Numbered from the stretch's first letter, positions 7,053-14,561 are shown. The stretch is DNA of 28,820 nucleotides from Alphaproteobacteria bacterium (GCA_900767645.1 CAAFZY010000037.1:1-28820); one strand, 5' to 3'. Program-made: numbers and translations. Notes: generated by a model not told the origin, from the letters alone.

Positions 7053-8930
7053 ATGATAAGCAGATTAGCAAGAGCTCAGAAAAGTTGGGTGGCAAAGCTG
7101 ATTTTAACTTTGACCGCTTTGAGTTTTATGTCAATGTTCGGTGTTTACGGCTATTTCGTTACCGCCAACAATAACCGCGTGGTGATTAAAGTTGACAATA
7201 TTAAAATTTCGCAAGCGCAATTTTCATACCAGCTGCAAAAAGAAATTCGTTCGGCACAAAAACTTTTGGGTACCGACGGCGAGCTTGATGAAGATATGCG
7301 CCAGGCTTTGTTGCAGGCTTTAACCAAACAAACGGTTAAAAATGCCGTTTTAGACCGCACGGCCGATAAATACCATATTTTGTTCAGTAATCGGGTGCTG
7401 CAAGGGGCGTTATTATCTAATCCGGCTTTTTATGACGCCGCCGGCAATTTTAACCGCGACGCTTTTCGGCAGGCGCTTTCACGCGCGGATATGACCGAGG
7501 CCGACTATTTAAATGAAATTAAACGCACTTTAACCGGTCGTATGTTGGTTGAATATCCGGTGCTCGGCTTTAATGTTCCGAAAGTTTTGCTTTCAGCTGC
7601 GGCTAAGGCTGATAATAAGCGTCGCACATTTAAATATGTGATGATTAAACCTGACGAGCTTTCCATTGACCGCAAAATCAGTGATGATGAAGTTGAGCAA
7701 TATTATGAAGACTTTGCCTCTTCGTTTATTGAACCCGAACGCCGCGATTTAACGGTTTTGTCGCTTTCATTGGCAGAAATCGGCGATAAAATGCAGGTTT
7801 CGGAAGATGATATTAATTTATATTATGATGCACATAAAGCTGATTTTGAAACTCCGCAAACTCGTGATGTTTTACAAATGATTTTTGATGATGAAGAATC
7901 GGCGCAAAGTGCATATCGGTCTTTGCAAAACGGCGCTGATTTTTATAAAACGGCAGAAGAAGCCGGTCAATCAAAAGCCGATACTGATTTGGGTTATGTT
8001 TCGGAAGAAGACTTAATGGAAGAAATTGCTCAGCCGGTGTTTGAGTTAAGCAAAGGCGCGTATACCAAGCCGATACAGGTCGGCGACATGTGGCAGATTT
8101 TGAAAGTTGCCGATATTAAAGCCGCCAGCAAAGTTGCGCACGCCGAAGCGGTTGCGCAAATTACCAAAATTATCAAAGATGAGCGTTTGTATGACGAATC
8201 TTATGCTCAAATGGTAAAAATTGAAGATGCCCTCGGAGCCGGCACAGAGTTGGCTGAAATTGCCAAAACTTATAACGCCGATTTGCTTGAAGTCGGAGGA
8301 TTGGCCGAAGACGGCAGTGTTAAACGCGTTCCGCAAAAAATTGCCGAATCGGTTAAATCTGTTGATTTTATTGACACCGCATTTTCATATAATGTTGGCG
8401 AAACCAGTCAGGTAATTGAAACGGAAGACGGTTTTATGGTCGTTAAAGTTGATAACGTTACGGAGGCTCATCAACAGGCATTGCAAGATGTTAAGCCTGA
8501 AATTGAAGAGCTTTGGGCAACAAATGAACGCACCGCCATTGCACAGGAGAAAATTAATGACGTTATGCATGATTTGGAAAACGGCGATATGCTTGCTCAA
8601 GTTGCCAAACGTTACGGCTTAAAGCTTTATAAATCGCAACCGATTACCCGTAATGAAACTTTTGCAGGCTTGTCATATGTTGATGTGCGCGAAATGTTTG
8701 CCGAACCGCTGAATACGCCGCGCCAAATTCAACAGGGCGACAATTATTTAATTGCCGTTGCCGATAATGACTATGAAAATTCGGCGCCGCTTAGCGAATC
8801 GGAACAAAATTTAGTTAAGCAAAAGGCTTATATGTCAATGGCGGCTGATTTTGGCGAGGCTATGCTTTCAAGCTTTGCCAATGAGTATAAAATTAAAATC
8901 AAATATAAGCTTTTGGGCTTTGAAGACTAA
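7053..8930 (+). CDS. ppiD: PpiD-type peptidyl-prolyl isomerase / periplasmic chaperone
   Basis: Membrane-anchored periplasmic folding factor that acts near the Sec channel on emerging proteins. The 625 residues match PpiD. One N-terminal membrane anchor (about 15-37) follows a positive cytoplasmic tail (MISRLARAQKSWVAK). After it comes a SurA_N-like helical chaperone region (about 45-240). A parvulin (PpiC) domain spans roughly 260-370: TRDVLQMIF, ADFYKTAEEAGQSKADTDLGYVSEEDL, VFELSKGAYTKPIQV. A second chaperone-like region reaches the C-terminus. The usual parvulin histidines are not obvious, as in other PpiD proteins with weak isomerase activity. AAGGAAAG precedes the ATG and a hairpin terminator follows the stop. 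Its divergence from tpiA-secG fits a link to secretion. Confidence 0.93.
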   Translation: MISRLARAQKSWVAKLILTLTALSFMSMFGVYGYFVTANNNRVVIKVDNIKISQAQFSYQLQKEIRSAQKLLGTDGELDEDMRQALLQALTKQTVKNAVLDRTADKYHILFSNRVLQGALLSNPAFYDAAGNFNRDAFRQALSRADMTEADYLNEIKRTLTGRMLVEYPVLGFNVPKVLLSAAAKADNKRRTFKYVMIKPDELSIDRKISDDEVEQYYEDFASSFIEPERRDLTVLSLSLAEIGDKMQVSEDDINLYYDAHKADFETPQTRDVLQMIFDDEESAQSAYRSLQNGADFYKTAEEAGQSKADTDLGYVSEEDLMEEIAQPVFELSKGAYTKPIQVGDMWQILKVADIKAASKVAHAEAVAQITKIIKDERLYDESYAQMVKIEDALGAGTELAEIAKTYNADLLEVGGLAEDGSVKRVPQKIAESVKSVDFIDTAFSYNVGETSQVIETEDGFMVVKVDNVTEAHQQALQDVKPEIEELWATNERTAIAQEKINDVMHDLENGDMLAQVAKRYGLKLYKSQPITRNETFAGLSYVDVREMFAEPLNTPRQIQQGDNYLIAVADNDYENSAPLSESEQNLVKQKAYMSMAADFGEAMLSSFANEYKIKIKYKLLGFED

Positions 8931-8935
8931 TTTTG

Positions 8936-8958
8936 AGCCGCCGTTACGGCGGCTTTTT
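8936..8958 (+). terminator. intrinsic terminator after ppiD
   Basis: Stem AGCCGCCG / CGGCGGCT with a 3-base loop, then TTTT. It sits between the ppiD stop and fmt. Confidence 0.9.
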
Positions 8959-8975
8959 AGATAAAGGACGGGTTT

Positions 8976-9884
8976 ATGAAAATTGTATTTATGGGAACTC
9001 CGGATTTTGCCGTTCCGGTTTTGCAGCGCCTGATTGATGAACATGAAGTGATTTGTGTTTATACCCGCGCGCCGAAAGAGGCGGGCAGAGGCAATAAAAT
9101 CAGCAAAACTCCTGTGCATTTGCTTGCTGAAAGTAAAGGCATTGAGGTGCGCACACCTAAAACACTGCGGAATGAAGAAGAACAAAAACGCTTTTGCGCG
9201 TTAAACGCCGATATTGCAATTGTGGCCGCGTACGGGCTTATACTGCCTAAAGCCGTTATTGAGGCTTTTCCGCGCGGGTGCTTAAACGTGCATGCGTCGT
9301 TATTGCCGCGTTGGCGCGGTGCGGCTCCGATTCAGCGCTCCATTGAAGCCGGCGACAAAGAGAGCGGTGTTACCATTATGCAGGTGGTTGAAGCCTTAGA
9401 TGCCGGCGCAATGTATAAAAAAGGCGTGGCGCCGATTACATCTGATACTACCGGCGGTGTTCTGCATGATAAGCTTTCGATAATCGGGGCGGATTTAATG
9501 TCTGATGTGCTCAAGCACCTAAATACAATAATACCGGAAGAACAAGATGAATCGCTCGTGACCTATGCGGCAAAGTTAGACAAAGCCGAAAGCTTGCTTG
9601 ATTTTACCAAACCGGCAGAGATGCTGGAGCGCAAAATCAGAGCTTTTAATCCGTTTCCGGCAATGTTTTTTGAATATAACGGCGAGCGCTTTAAGGTGCT
9701 GACTGCTGAAGTTGTTGATATGAACGGTAATGCGGGGCAGATTTTGGACGGCGAACATAATTTGATTGTCGCTTGCGGAGCAAAAGCACTGAAAATTACG
9801 GAAATTCAGCGACAAGGCAAAAAAGCGATGCCGATTGCCGATTTATTGCGCGGATTTTCATTTGTAGCCGGAACAATTTTGTAA
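8976..9884 (+). CDS. fmt: methionyl-tRNA formyltransferase
   Basis: Formylates Met-tRNA(fMet) using 10-formyltetrahydrofolate for translation initiation. The 302 residues are slightly short of the usual ~312. Landmarks are MGTPDFAVPVL (6-16), the basic tRNA-contacting loop RAPKEAGRGNKISKTPVH (31-48), and the catalytic triad Asn104 and His106 in LNVHASLLPRWRGAAPIQ and Asp142 in LDAGAMY. The C-terminal OB-like domain begins near 205 (KIRAFNPFPAMFFEYNGERFKVL). AAAGGACGGG precedes the ATG. The usual partner def (peptide deformylase) is absent; instead a Stealth-family gene follows after 11 bases and is probably co-transcribed. Confidence 0.97.
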   Translation: MKIVFMGTPDFAVPVLQRLIDEHEVICVYTRAPKEAGRGNKISKTPVHLLAESKGIEVRTPKTLRNEEEQKRFCALNADIAIVAAYGLILPKAVIEAFPRGCLNVHASLLPRWRGAAPIQRSIEAGDKESGVTIMQVVEALDAGAMYKKGVAPITSDTTGGVLHDKLSIIGADLMSDVLKHLNTIIPEEQDESLVTYAAKLDKAESLLDFTKPAEMLERKIRAFNPFPAMFFEYNGERFKVLTAEVVDMNGNAGQILDGEHNLIVACGAKALKITEIQRQGKKAMPIADLLRGFSFVAGTIL

Positions 9885-9895
9885 AAGAGGTTGAT

Positions 9896-10933
9896 ATGCG
9901 CATAAAATTTATGCTTGCAATAATTTTGTTTGCGTTAATCGTGATTTTAACCGGCGGATATATGGCTTATCGCGCCGTTTCCAATCCTTATGATTTTCCG
10001 ATAGATTTGGTTTATACATGGGTTGACGGCAATGACCCCGTATGGCAAGCTAAAAAAGCTTACTGGCAAAAACAATATGCCCCTGATGATGAATACGCCA
10101 TCAGTCCGGCGCGGTGGCGTGACCGTGATGAGCTTAAATACAGCTTGCGTTCGGTTGAGCAATATATGCCATGGGTGAATAATATTTATATTGTTACCGA
10201 TAATCAGGTGCCTGCGTGGTTAAATATTAATCATCCAAAAATAAAGATTGTTGACCATTCGGAAATTTTTCCGGCGGAAGCTTTGCCGGTGTTTAATTCC
10301 ATAGCAATAGAATCGCGTTTGGCACATATTCCTGATTTGTCGGAACATTTTATTTATTCTAATGATGATTTTTTTACCGCAACTTATTTATCTCCTGACT
10401 TTTTCTTTACCGCTGACGGTAAACCGATTTTTTATCAGGAACTGTATTCAAAGTCGTACATCAATGGGTTGCTTGAGCAATATAAAGATGAAATGTGGGC
10501 TAAATTATGGCAGTTGCCGACTAAGTTGATTACCGAGAAGTTTGGCGGCGAGCCGTTTTATATGATTGATACGCACACTATGGGAGCTGTCAGTAAATCA
10601 GATTTTTTAGAAGCGGAGAAAATTTTTCCCGAAGAGTTTAAACGCACTACTTATTCAAAATTCAGAACCGAAAATGATTTAAACTTTGGAATAGTCAGCA
10701 TGTTAGAATTTTTAAACCAGCGGGTGGTGGTTAAAGGGGCAAATCAGGTTGATAAAAAATTTAATTGTAAAACTGCCGGTGTTTTAATTATGGGGCATAT
10801 GGAAGAGTTGGAGAGTAAAAAGCCGTGTCAATTTTGCTTAAATGATACCCAAACCAATTCTGAAGAGCTTAATCGTAAACATGTTTTGTATATGCAACAA
10901 AAATTTCCGTATAAATCAGCATTTGAAAAATAA
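9896..10933 (+). CDS. Stealth-family (CR1-CR4) sugar-phosphate transferase, membrane-anchored
   Basis: The 345 residues start with one hydrophobic segment (about 5-27), giving a signal anchor. All four Stealth regions can be seen: CR1 IDLVYTWVDGNDPVW (36-50); CR2 RWRDRDELKYSLRSVEQYMPWVNNIYIVTD (73-102); CR3 FNSIAIESRLAHIPDLSEHFIYSNDDFF (133-160), with the acidic NDD metal/substrate motif; and CR4 at the end (FCLND...QKFPYKSAFEK). Stealth proteins transfer hexose-1-phosphate units to glycans: capsule polymerases in bacteria, and the relatives of GlcNAc-1-phosphotransferase in animals. The sugar cannot be read from sequence. The start at 9896 follows AAAGAGG; upstream in-frame codons overlap fmt and read as non-protein. 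No other capsule genes are nearby, so it may decorate LPS or another envelope glycan (inference). Confidence 0.9.
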   Translation: MRIKFMLAIILFALIVILTGGYMAYRAVSNPYDFPIDLVYTWVDGNDPVWQAKKAYWQKQYAPDDEYAISPARWRDRDELKYSLRSVEQYMPWVNNIYIVTDNQVPAWLNINHPKIKIVDHSEIFPAEALPVFNSIAIESRLAHIPDLSEHFIYSNDDFFTATYLSPDFFFTADGKPIFYQELYSKSYINGLLEQYKDEMWAKLWQLPTKLITEKFGGEPFYMIDTHTMGAVSKSDFLEAEKIFPEEFKRTTYSKFRTENDLNFGIVSMLEFLNQRVVVKGANQVDKKFNCKTAGVLIMGHMEELESKKPCQFCLNDTQTNSEELNRKHVLYMQQKFPYKSAFEK

Positions 10934-10986
10934 TATTACCGGCATTAATTAAAGTCGGTGTTCTTAAACAGGCATCAGACAATGTT

Positions 10987-11023
10987 TTATGCAAAACCGC
11001 AATGATGTTGCAGATTTGCATAA
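10987..11023. repeat. inverted repeat (dyad) upstream of RM leader
   Basis: Perfect 9-bp arms TTATGCAAA (10987-10995) / TTTGCATAA (11015-11023) enclose a second 4-bp dyad GCAA/TTGC (10999-11002 / 11108-equivalent positions 11008-11011). No T run follows, so it is not a good terminator. Its right half overlaps the candidate -35, so an operator is possible. Confidence 0.6.
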
Positions 11024-11036
11024 GGTTAAATATTAC
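11008..11036 (+). promoter_or_regulatory. weak promoter candidate for RNA leader / RM operon
   Basis: TTGCAG (11008-11013), 17-base spacer, TATTAC (11031-11036). Spacing is ideal but both hexamers are poor. Transcription from here would start about 45 bases before the closing stem of the structured RNA. Confidence 0.3.
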
Positions 11037-11090
11037 TTAATCTTTTTATTGTATCCGTAAATGTGGATGGGTGATAATCTGTCCGGGGTG

Positions 11091-11254
11091 TGGAAACCTC
11101 TCTTTTCTGTACGTCTTGGTAAGACGTAAAACACTACCTTCTGGCGAAAGCCGGAAGGTAGCAAAATACGCTATTTTCGCAATAGCTAATATGCTACACT
11201 ATACTTACAGAAAAATAGTTTCCAACTTCCGGCTGCCTCATCGGCAGCTTTTTT
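11091..11254 (+). ncRNA. candidate structured RNA: closing stem, three hairpins, terminator
   Basis: Paired by eye. The closing stem joins 11091-11097 to 11218-11224 (7 bp, TGGAAAC/GTTTCCA) and 11103-11111 to 11206-11214 (9 bp, TTTTCTGTA/TACAGAAAA). Inside it are hairpin 1 at 11112-11126 (CGTCTT/AAGACG, loop GGT), hairpin 2 at 11134-11161 (12 bp with one G-U pair and a GAAA tetraloop) and hairpin 3 at 11170-11186 (GCTATT/AATAGC). Together they make a four-way junction. A terminator with six T follows at once. I recognise no known RNA family: the SRP, RNase P, 6S and tmRNA signatures are absent. It could be a separate small RNA or the sensing part of an attenuator controlling the restriction-modification gene that starts 26 bases after the terminator. 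Confidence 0.55.
11232..11254 (+). terminator. intrinsic terminator in the RM leader
   Basis: Stem GCTGCC / GGCAGC with a 5-base loop and then TTTTTT. It lies 26 bases before the start codon at 11281. Its 5' arm can alternatively pair with the 3' arm of hairpin 2 (11149-11157 with 11226-11234). Confidence 0.85.
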
Positions 11255-11280
11255 ATTTAAAGCAACGGATAGGAAAAACT

Positions 11281-13311
11281 ATGAGCAGCATAGAAGAACA
11301 AGTGGAAGATATTGCCAAAAAGCAGTTGAACGCAATTAAACTAAAATATTTTACCAAAACCGAAAACATAAACTCCGAAATTGATGATGCTTTGCGCAAA
11401 GCTCCGTCCAAAAACGGCGGTGAGGGGAATAACTATCCGGATATAAAACTATTGCTGCAAACAAAAAGCAAAAACAATATTCCGGTGATGATAGAGGTTA
11501 AAGGGACTAAAGGCGCATTGGTCAAATTTGATGAACGAGGCGATATAGAAAACCTTAAAAAAGACGGTACACCTAATTATGCAAACATCAAAAAATATGC
11601 CGTAAACGGAGCTGTTCACTATGCCGACGCTATTTTGAATAATACCGAGAGTTATTCCGGAGTGTTGGCTATCGGCATAAACGGTTATGAGGACAGCACT
11701 AAAAAGATTGTTACCGAGCTTGAAGTTTATTATGTTTCAAAAAATAATTTTTTGCTGCCCAAAAAGCTGCAAGCCTACACGGATTTATCTTTTTTGAGTG
11801 AAAACAATTCAGATAATCTGTCTGAGGAAATAAATAATTTGAGCTTAAGTGAAGCAGAGCAAGAAAAAAAGACTAAAGATTTTGAAAATTTGATTGAAAT
11901 CAGGCTAAAAGACCTGAACCAACGTATGCACGATGATTTGAATATCGCTGTCGGTGCCAGAGTGCAACTGGTTGCCGGTTTGATTATGGCTGCGCTAGGA
12001 GTAGAAAATCGGGTGTCGCCGTTGCAGATTGCCGATTTAAAAGGCGATATGGGCGGGAGCAGTAATGACGGGCAAATTGTAATCAATAAAATTTCAGATT
12101 TTTTGAGCGTAAAGAATATTCCGTTAGAAAAGAAAGAGCTGATTATCAATGATTTGAAAAATGTTTTTATCGGTTCTAAAATTTATGCCACCGTCAACGG
12201 AGAAAGTAAAATTAAAACAGTTTACCGAATTATCAAAGATGAAATAATGCCGATTTTTACCTCGGCAAGACATTTGGATTTTACGGGCAGATTATTTAAT
12301 GTTTTGAATGAATGGGTCGCTATTCCGGACGGTGCCAGAAACGACGTTGTTTTAACGCCACGTTATGTTTGCGAACTTATGGCAAAACTTTGCAAGGTCA
12401 ATAAAGACAGCTATGTTTGGGACTATGCGGTCGGTTCGGCGGGATTTTTGATTTCGGCGATGAAACAGATGATAAAAGACGCTGAGAACAGTATTAAAAG
12501 TCCGTTAGAATTACAAGAAAAAATTCTGCATATTAAAGGCTGCCAGTTGTTGGGGGTGGAAATTCGCGCGGATATTTATATGCTTGCGGTGTTGAATATG
12601 ATTTTAATGGGCGACGGTTCCACCAATATTTTGCATGAGGATTCTTTAACGCAATTTGACGGCAACTATGAACAGGGCGATCAAAAAGGTGAGCCTTTTC
12701 CGGCTAATGTGTTTTTATTAAATCCGCCATATTCGGCAGAAGGTAAAGGCTTTGTTTTTGTGGAAAAAGCGCTTTCCAAAATGGTTGGCGGACGCGCGGC
12801 AATTTTGATTCAGGAAAACGCCGGCAGTGGCAATGGTTTGCCTTTTACCAAAAATATTTTGGCCAAAAATACTTTGGTGGCAAGCATACATATGAGTGAT
12901 ATTTTTTGCGGTAAAGCCGGCGTGCAAACCGCGATTTATGTTTTTGACGTTGGTGTGGCGCACAACAAGGATAACATGGTTAAATTTATAGATTTTTCCA
13001 ATGACGGATATACTCGCCAAAACCGCAAAAAATCAGGTGCGGATGTAAATTTGAAAAATACCGACCACGCGATTGAAAGATATGAAGAAATTGTGGATAT
13101 TGTTTTAAACCGCAAAAAGAAAACCCATTATTTTGATGATTGTGTAATAGAAGACACCATAAATTTAGAGGGCAAAGACTGGACATATAATCAGCACCGC
13201 AAAATAGACACTGTGCCGACTGAGGCGGATTTCAGGAAGACTGTTGCCGATTATTTGAGTTGGAAAGTTTCAACTTTAATGAAAGAGGAACAAAACGAAA
13301 ATTTTATTTAA
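11281..13311 (+). CDS. BcgI-like nuclease-adenine methyltransferase fusion (RM subunit)
   Basis: A 676-residue fusion of restriction and modification activities. The N-terminal ~170 residues carry a PD-(D/E)xK nuclease pattern: Pro53-Asp54 (YPDIKLLL), then Glu72-Val-Lys74 (MIEVKGTKG). A helical region with a charged segment (about 170-220) links to an HsdM-like N6-adenine methyltransferase: LTPRYVCELMAKL (358-370), SAM motif I as DYAVGSAGF (381-389), and catalytic motif IV NPPY (481-484). A nuclease-methyltransferase chain with a separate specificity gene is the layout of type IIB systems such as BcgI, so dual-sided cleavage is possible. The start at 11281 follows AGGAAA; upstream in-frame codons lie in the structured RNA. 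The 3' end overlaps the specificity frame by 52 bases, with a slippery A AAT TTT at 13299-13305. No separate HsdR or controller gene is present. Confidence 0.85.
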   Translation: MSSIEEQVEDIAKKQLNAIKLKYFTKTENINSEIDDALRKAPSKNGGEGNNYPDIKLLLQTKSKNNIPVMIEVKGTKGALVKFDERGDIENLKKDGTPNYANIKKYAVNGAVHYADAILNNTESYSGVLAIGINGYEDSTKKIVTELEVYYVSKNNFLLPKKLQAYTDLSFLSENNSDNLSEEINNLSLSEAEQEKKTKDFENLIEIRLKDLNQRMHDDLNIAVGARVQLVAGLIMAALGVENRVSPLQIADLKGDMGGSSNDGQIVINKISDFLSVKNIPLEKKELIINDLKNVFIGSKIYATVNGESKIKTVYRIIKDEIMPIFTSARHLDFTGRLFNVLNEWVAIPDGARNDVVLTPRYVCELMAKLCKVNKDSYVWDYAVGSAGFLISAMKQMIKDAENSIKSPLELQEKILHIKGCQLLGVEIRADIYMLAVLNMILMGDGSTNILHEDSLTQFDGNYEQGDQKGEPFPANVFLLNPPYSAEGKGFVFVEKALSKMVGGRAAILIQENAGSGNGLPFTKNILAKNTLVASIHMSDIFCGKAGVQTAIYVFDVGVAHNKDNMVKFIDFSNDGYTRQNRKKSGADVNLKNTDHAIERYEEIVDIVLNRKKKTHYFDDCVIEDTINLEGKDWTYNQHRKIDTVPTEADFRKTVADYLSWKVSTLMKEEQNENFI

Positions 13312-14462
13312 GCCGCCGTTTGCAGGAGCTTGAAAATAAGTTCATCTCAAGCGGTGGCAGTTTTAAAGAGTATAAAATCGGTGAGTTGTTTGAAAAAATT
13401 GATACAAAAACGCTAAAATACAAAGTTAAAGATTTAGAAGGAAAATATGATGAATTTTATAATTTACCAGCTTTAACTGCCGGTGTTATAAATCAAGGTT
13501 TGTCTTGTTATGTTCCACGAAGTGAAGCAACTGTTTTAAAAAATGTTATCAGTGTATCAGCAAATGGGGCAAATACGGGAGTAATGTTTTATCAACCTGA
13601 GGAATTTACGGTTTTACAAGACAGTTATGCCATCAGATTTAAAAATAAATTATTGACAGATAATCAATATTTATATTTCTTAGCGGCATTACAAAAAACT
13701 ATATATGGTAATTTTGATTGGACTAATAAAGCAGGTTGGAATAGGATCAAAGGCTATTATATTTCTCTCCCAACTAAAAACAGCCAGCCAGATTTTGATT
13801 TTATGGAAGAGTATATCCACGTTCTTGAAAAGGAACGTATCCACGTTCTTGAAAACTATTTGCAAGCGAGCGGACTTGATACTTATGACTTAACCGACGC
13901 CGAAATTACCGCGCTCAACCGACTCCGCACCGGTTCCGTTGCGTTTAATGAATACAAAATCGGTGAGTTGTTTGCCTCTCAAAATGGAAATTTTGATATT
14001 CAACAGAAACATATTAACGGAAAAGGTCAACTTGTTGTCAGTTCAGGAATACAAAATTCAGGCATAATAGGCAAAACGGATATTGCGGCAAAAATATTTT
14101 CTAAAAACACTATAACAATAGATATGTTTGGAAATGTTTTTTATCGTGATTTTTCGTATAAAATGGTCACGCACGCAAGAATTTTTTCACTGAAATCTGT
14201 TTTTGAAAATGTTAATGAAAAAGCAGTTTTATATATGTCTGTTTGTTTGCAGTTTCTAAATAAAATATTTTCATATTCTAATATGGCAAGTTGGGAAAAA
14301 ATAAATAAACAAAATATCTCAATTTCCCTTCCAACTAAAAACGACCAACCTGATTTTGATTTTATGGAAACATATATCCACGCGGTGGAAAAAGTGGTTA
14401 TAAAAAATGTTGTGACTTGGAAAGATAAAGAAATAGAAAAAACGAAAGAAGTTGTTGCTTGA
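13260..14462 (+). CDS. restriction-modification specificity subunit (HsdS/BcgIB-like)
   Basis: Specificity subunit with two target-recognition domains that choose the DNA sequence. The protein is an internal duplication: FKEYKIGELF (35-44) and FNEYKIGELF (229-238) open each half, and LPTKNxQPDFDFMExYIH closes each (from 170 and 357), leading into helical spacers. In the central spacer an 8-residue unit (IHVLEKER, 186-193) is repeated as IHVLEN (194-199). The frame has no ATG start and no ribosome-binding site: the only early starts are TTG at 13260 and 13320. Relative to the upstream gene it is in the -1 frame. It may therefore be translated by coupling from a TTG, or as a frameshift fusion with the nuclease-methyltransferase. 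It is visibly richer in A+T than the flanking housekeeping genes, which fits horizontal acquisition. The true N-terminus is uncertain. Confidence 0.85.
   Translation: MESFNFNERGTKRKFYLSRRLQELENKFISSGGSFKEYKIGELFEKIDTKTLKYKVKDLEGKYDEFYNLPALTAGVINQGLSCYVPRSEATVLKNVISVSANGANTGVMFYQPEEFTVLQDSYAIRFKNKLLTDNQYLYFLAALQKTIYGNFDWTNKAGWNRIKGYYISLPTKNSQPDFDFMEEYIHVLEKERIHVLENYLQASGLDTYDLTDAEITALNRLRTGSVAFNEYKIGELFASQNGNFDIQQKHINGKGQLVVSSGIQNSGIIGKTDIAAKIFSKNTITIDMFGNVFYRDFSYKMVTHARIFSLKSVFENVNEKAVLYMSVCLQFLNKIFSYSNMASWEKINKQNISISLPTKNDQPDFDFMETYIHAVEKVVIKNVVTWKDKEIEKTKEVVA
13814..13855 (+). repeat. 24-bp-period tandem repeat in the specificity gene
   Basis: An 18-base match (13814-13831 and 13838-13855) at a 24-base period, in frame, encodes IHVLEKER-IHVLEN in the helix between the two recognition domains. 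Confidence 0.9.
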
Positions 14463-14488
14463 TTTTAATGCTGTTTCTTTTGCTTATT

Positions 14489-14561
14489 TTCCGAATTCTC
14501 CGGCAGTCATTCACATTTACACCAAAATATAACCGGTGTTAACTGCCGGAGAATATCGGAA
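14489..14561. terminator. large inverted repeat between convergent genes, possible terminator
   Basis: Outer arms 14489-14507 and 14542-14561 pair over 19 bp with a single bulged T, in the form TTCCGA-ATTCTCCGGCAGT. An inner 5-bp stem ACACC/GGTGT lies in the loop. There is no clear T run on either side, though the plus side is AT-rich. It separates the specificity gene from the convergent Gly/Ser protein genes, so it may be a bidirectional terminator or mark the edge of the RM module. Confidence 0.6.

Larger units (their letters stand above)
10934..11280 (+). other. intergenic leader region of the restriction-modification module
   Basis: 347 bases with no convincing gene. In order it holds a dyad at 10987-11023, a weak promoter candidate at 11008-11036, a multi-hairpin RNA-like element at 11091-11224, an intrinsic terminator at 11232-11254, and the ribosome-binding site (AGGAAA) of the nuclease-methyltransferase gene. 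Confidence 0.8.

Noticed and set aside
9773..9895. N-terminal extension of the Stealth-family gene
   Set aside because: The added 41 codons overlap fmt in another frame, have no ribosome-binding site and would hide the signal anchor; the ATG at 9896 follows AAAGAGG.
11134..11165. Possible SRP RNA (GGAAGGTAGC resembles its apical loop)
   Set aside because: The GGTCAGG strand and asymmetric internal loop of SRP RNA are missing; the motif lies in a continuous stem closed by a GAAA loop.
11071..11280. In-frame extension of the nuclease-methyltransferase gene
   Set aside because: The segment is covered by stable hairpins and a terminator and does not read like protein; the ATG at 11281 has AGGAAA at good spacing.
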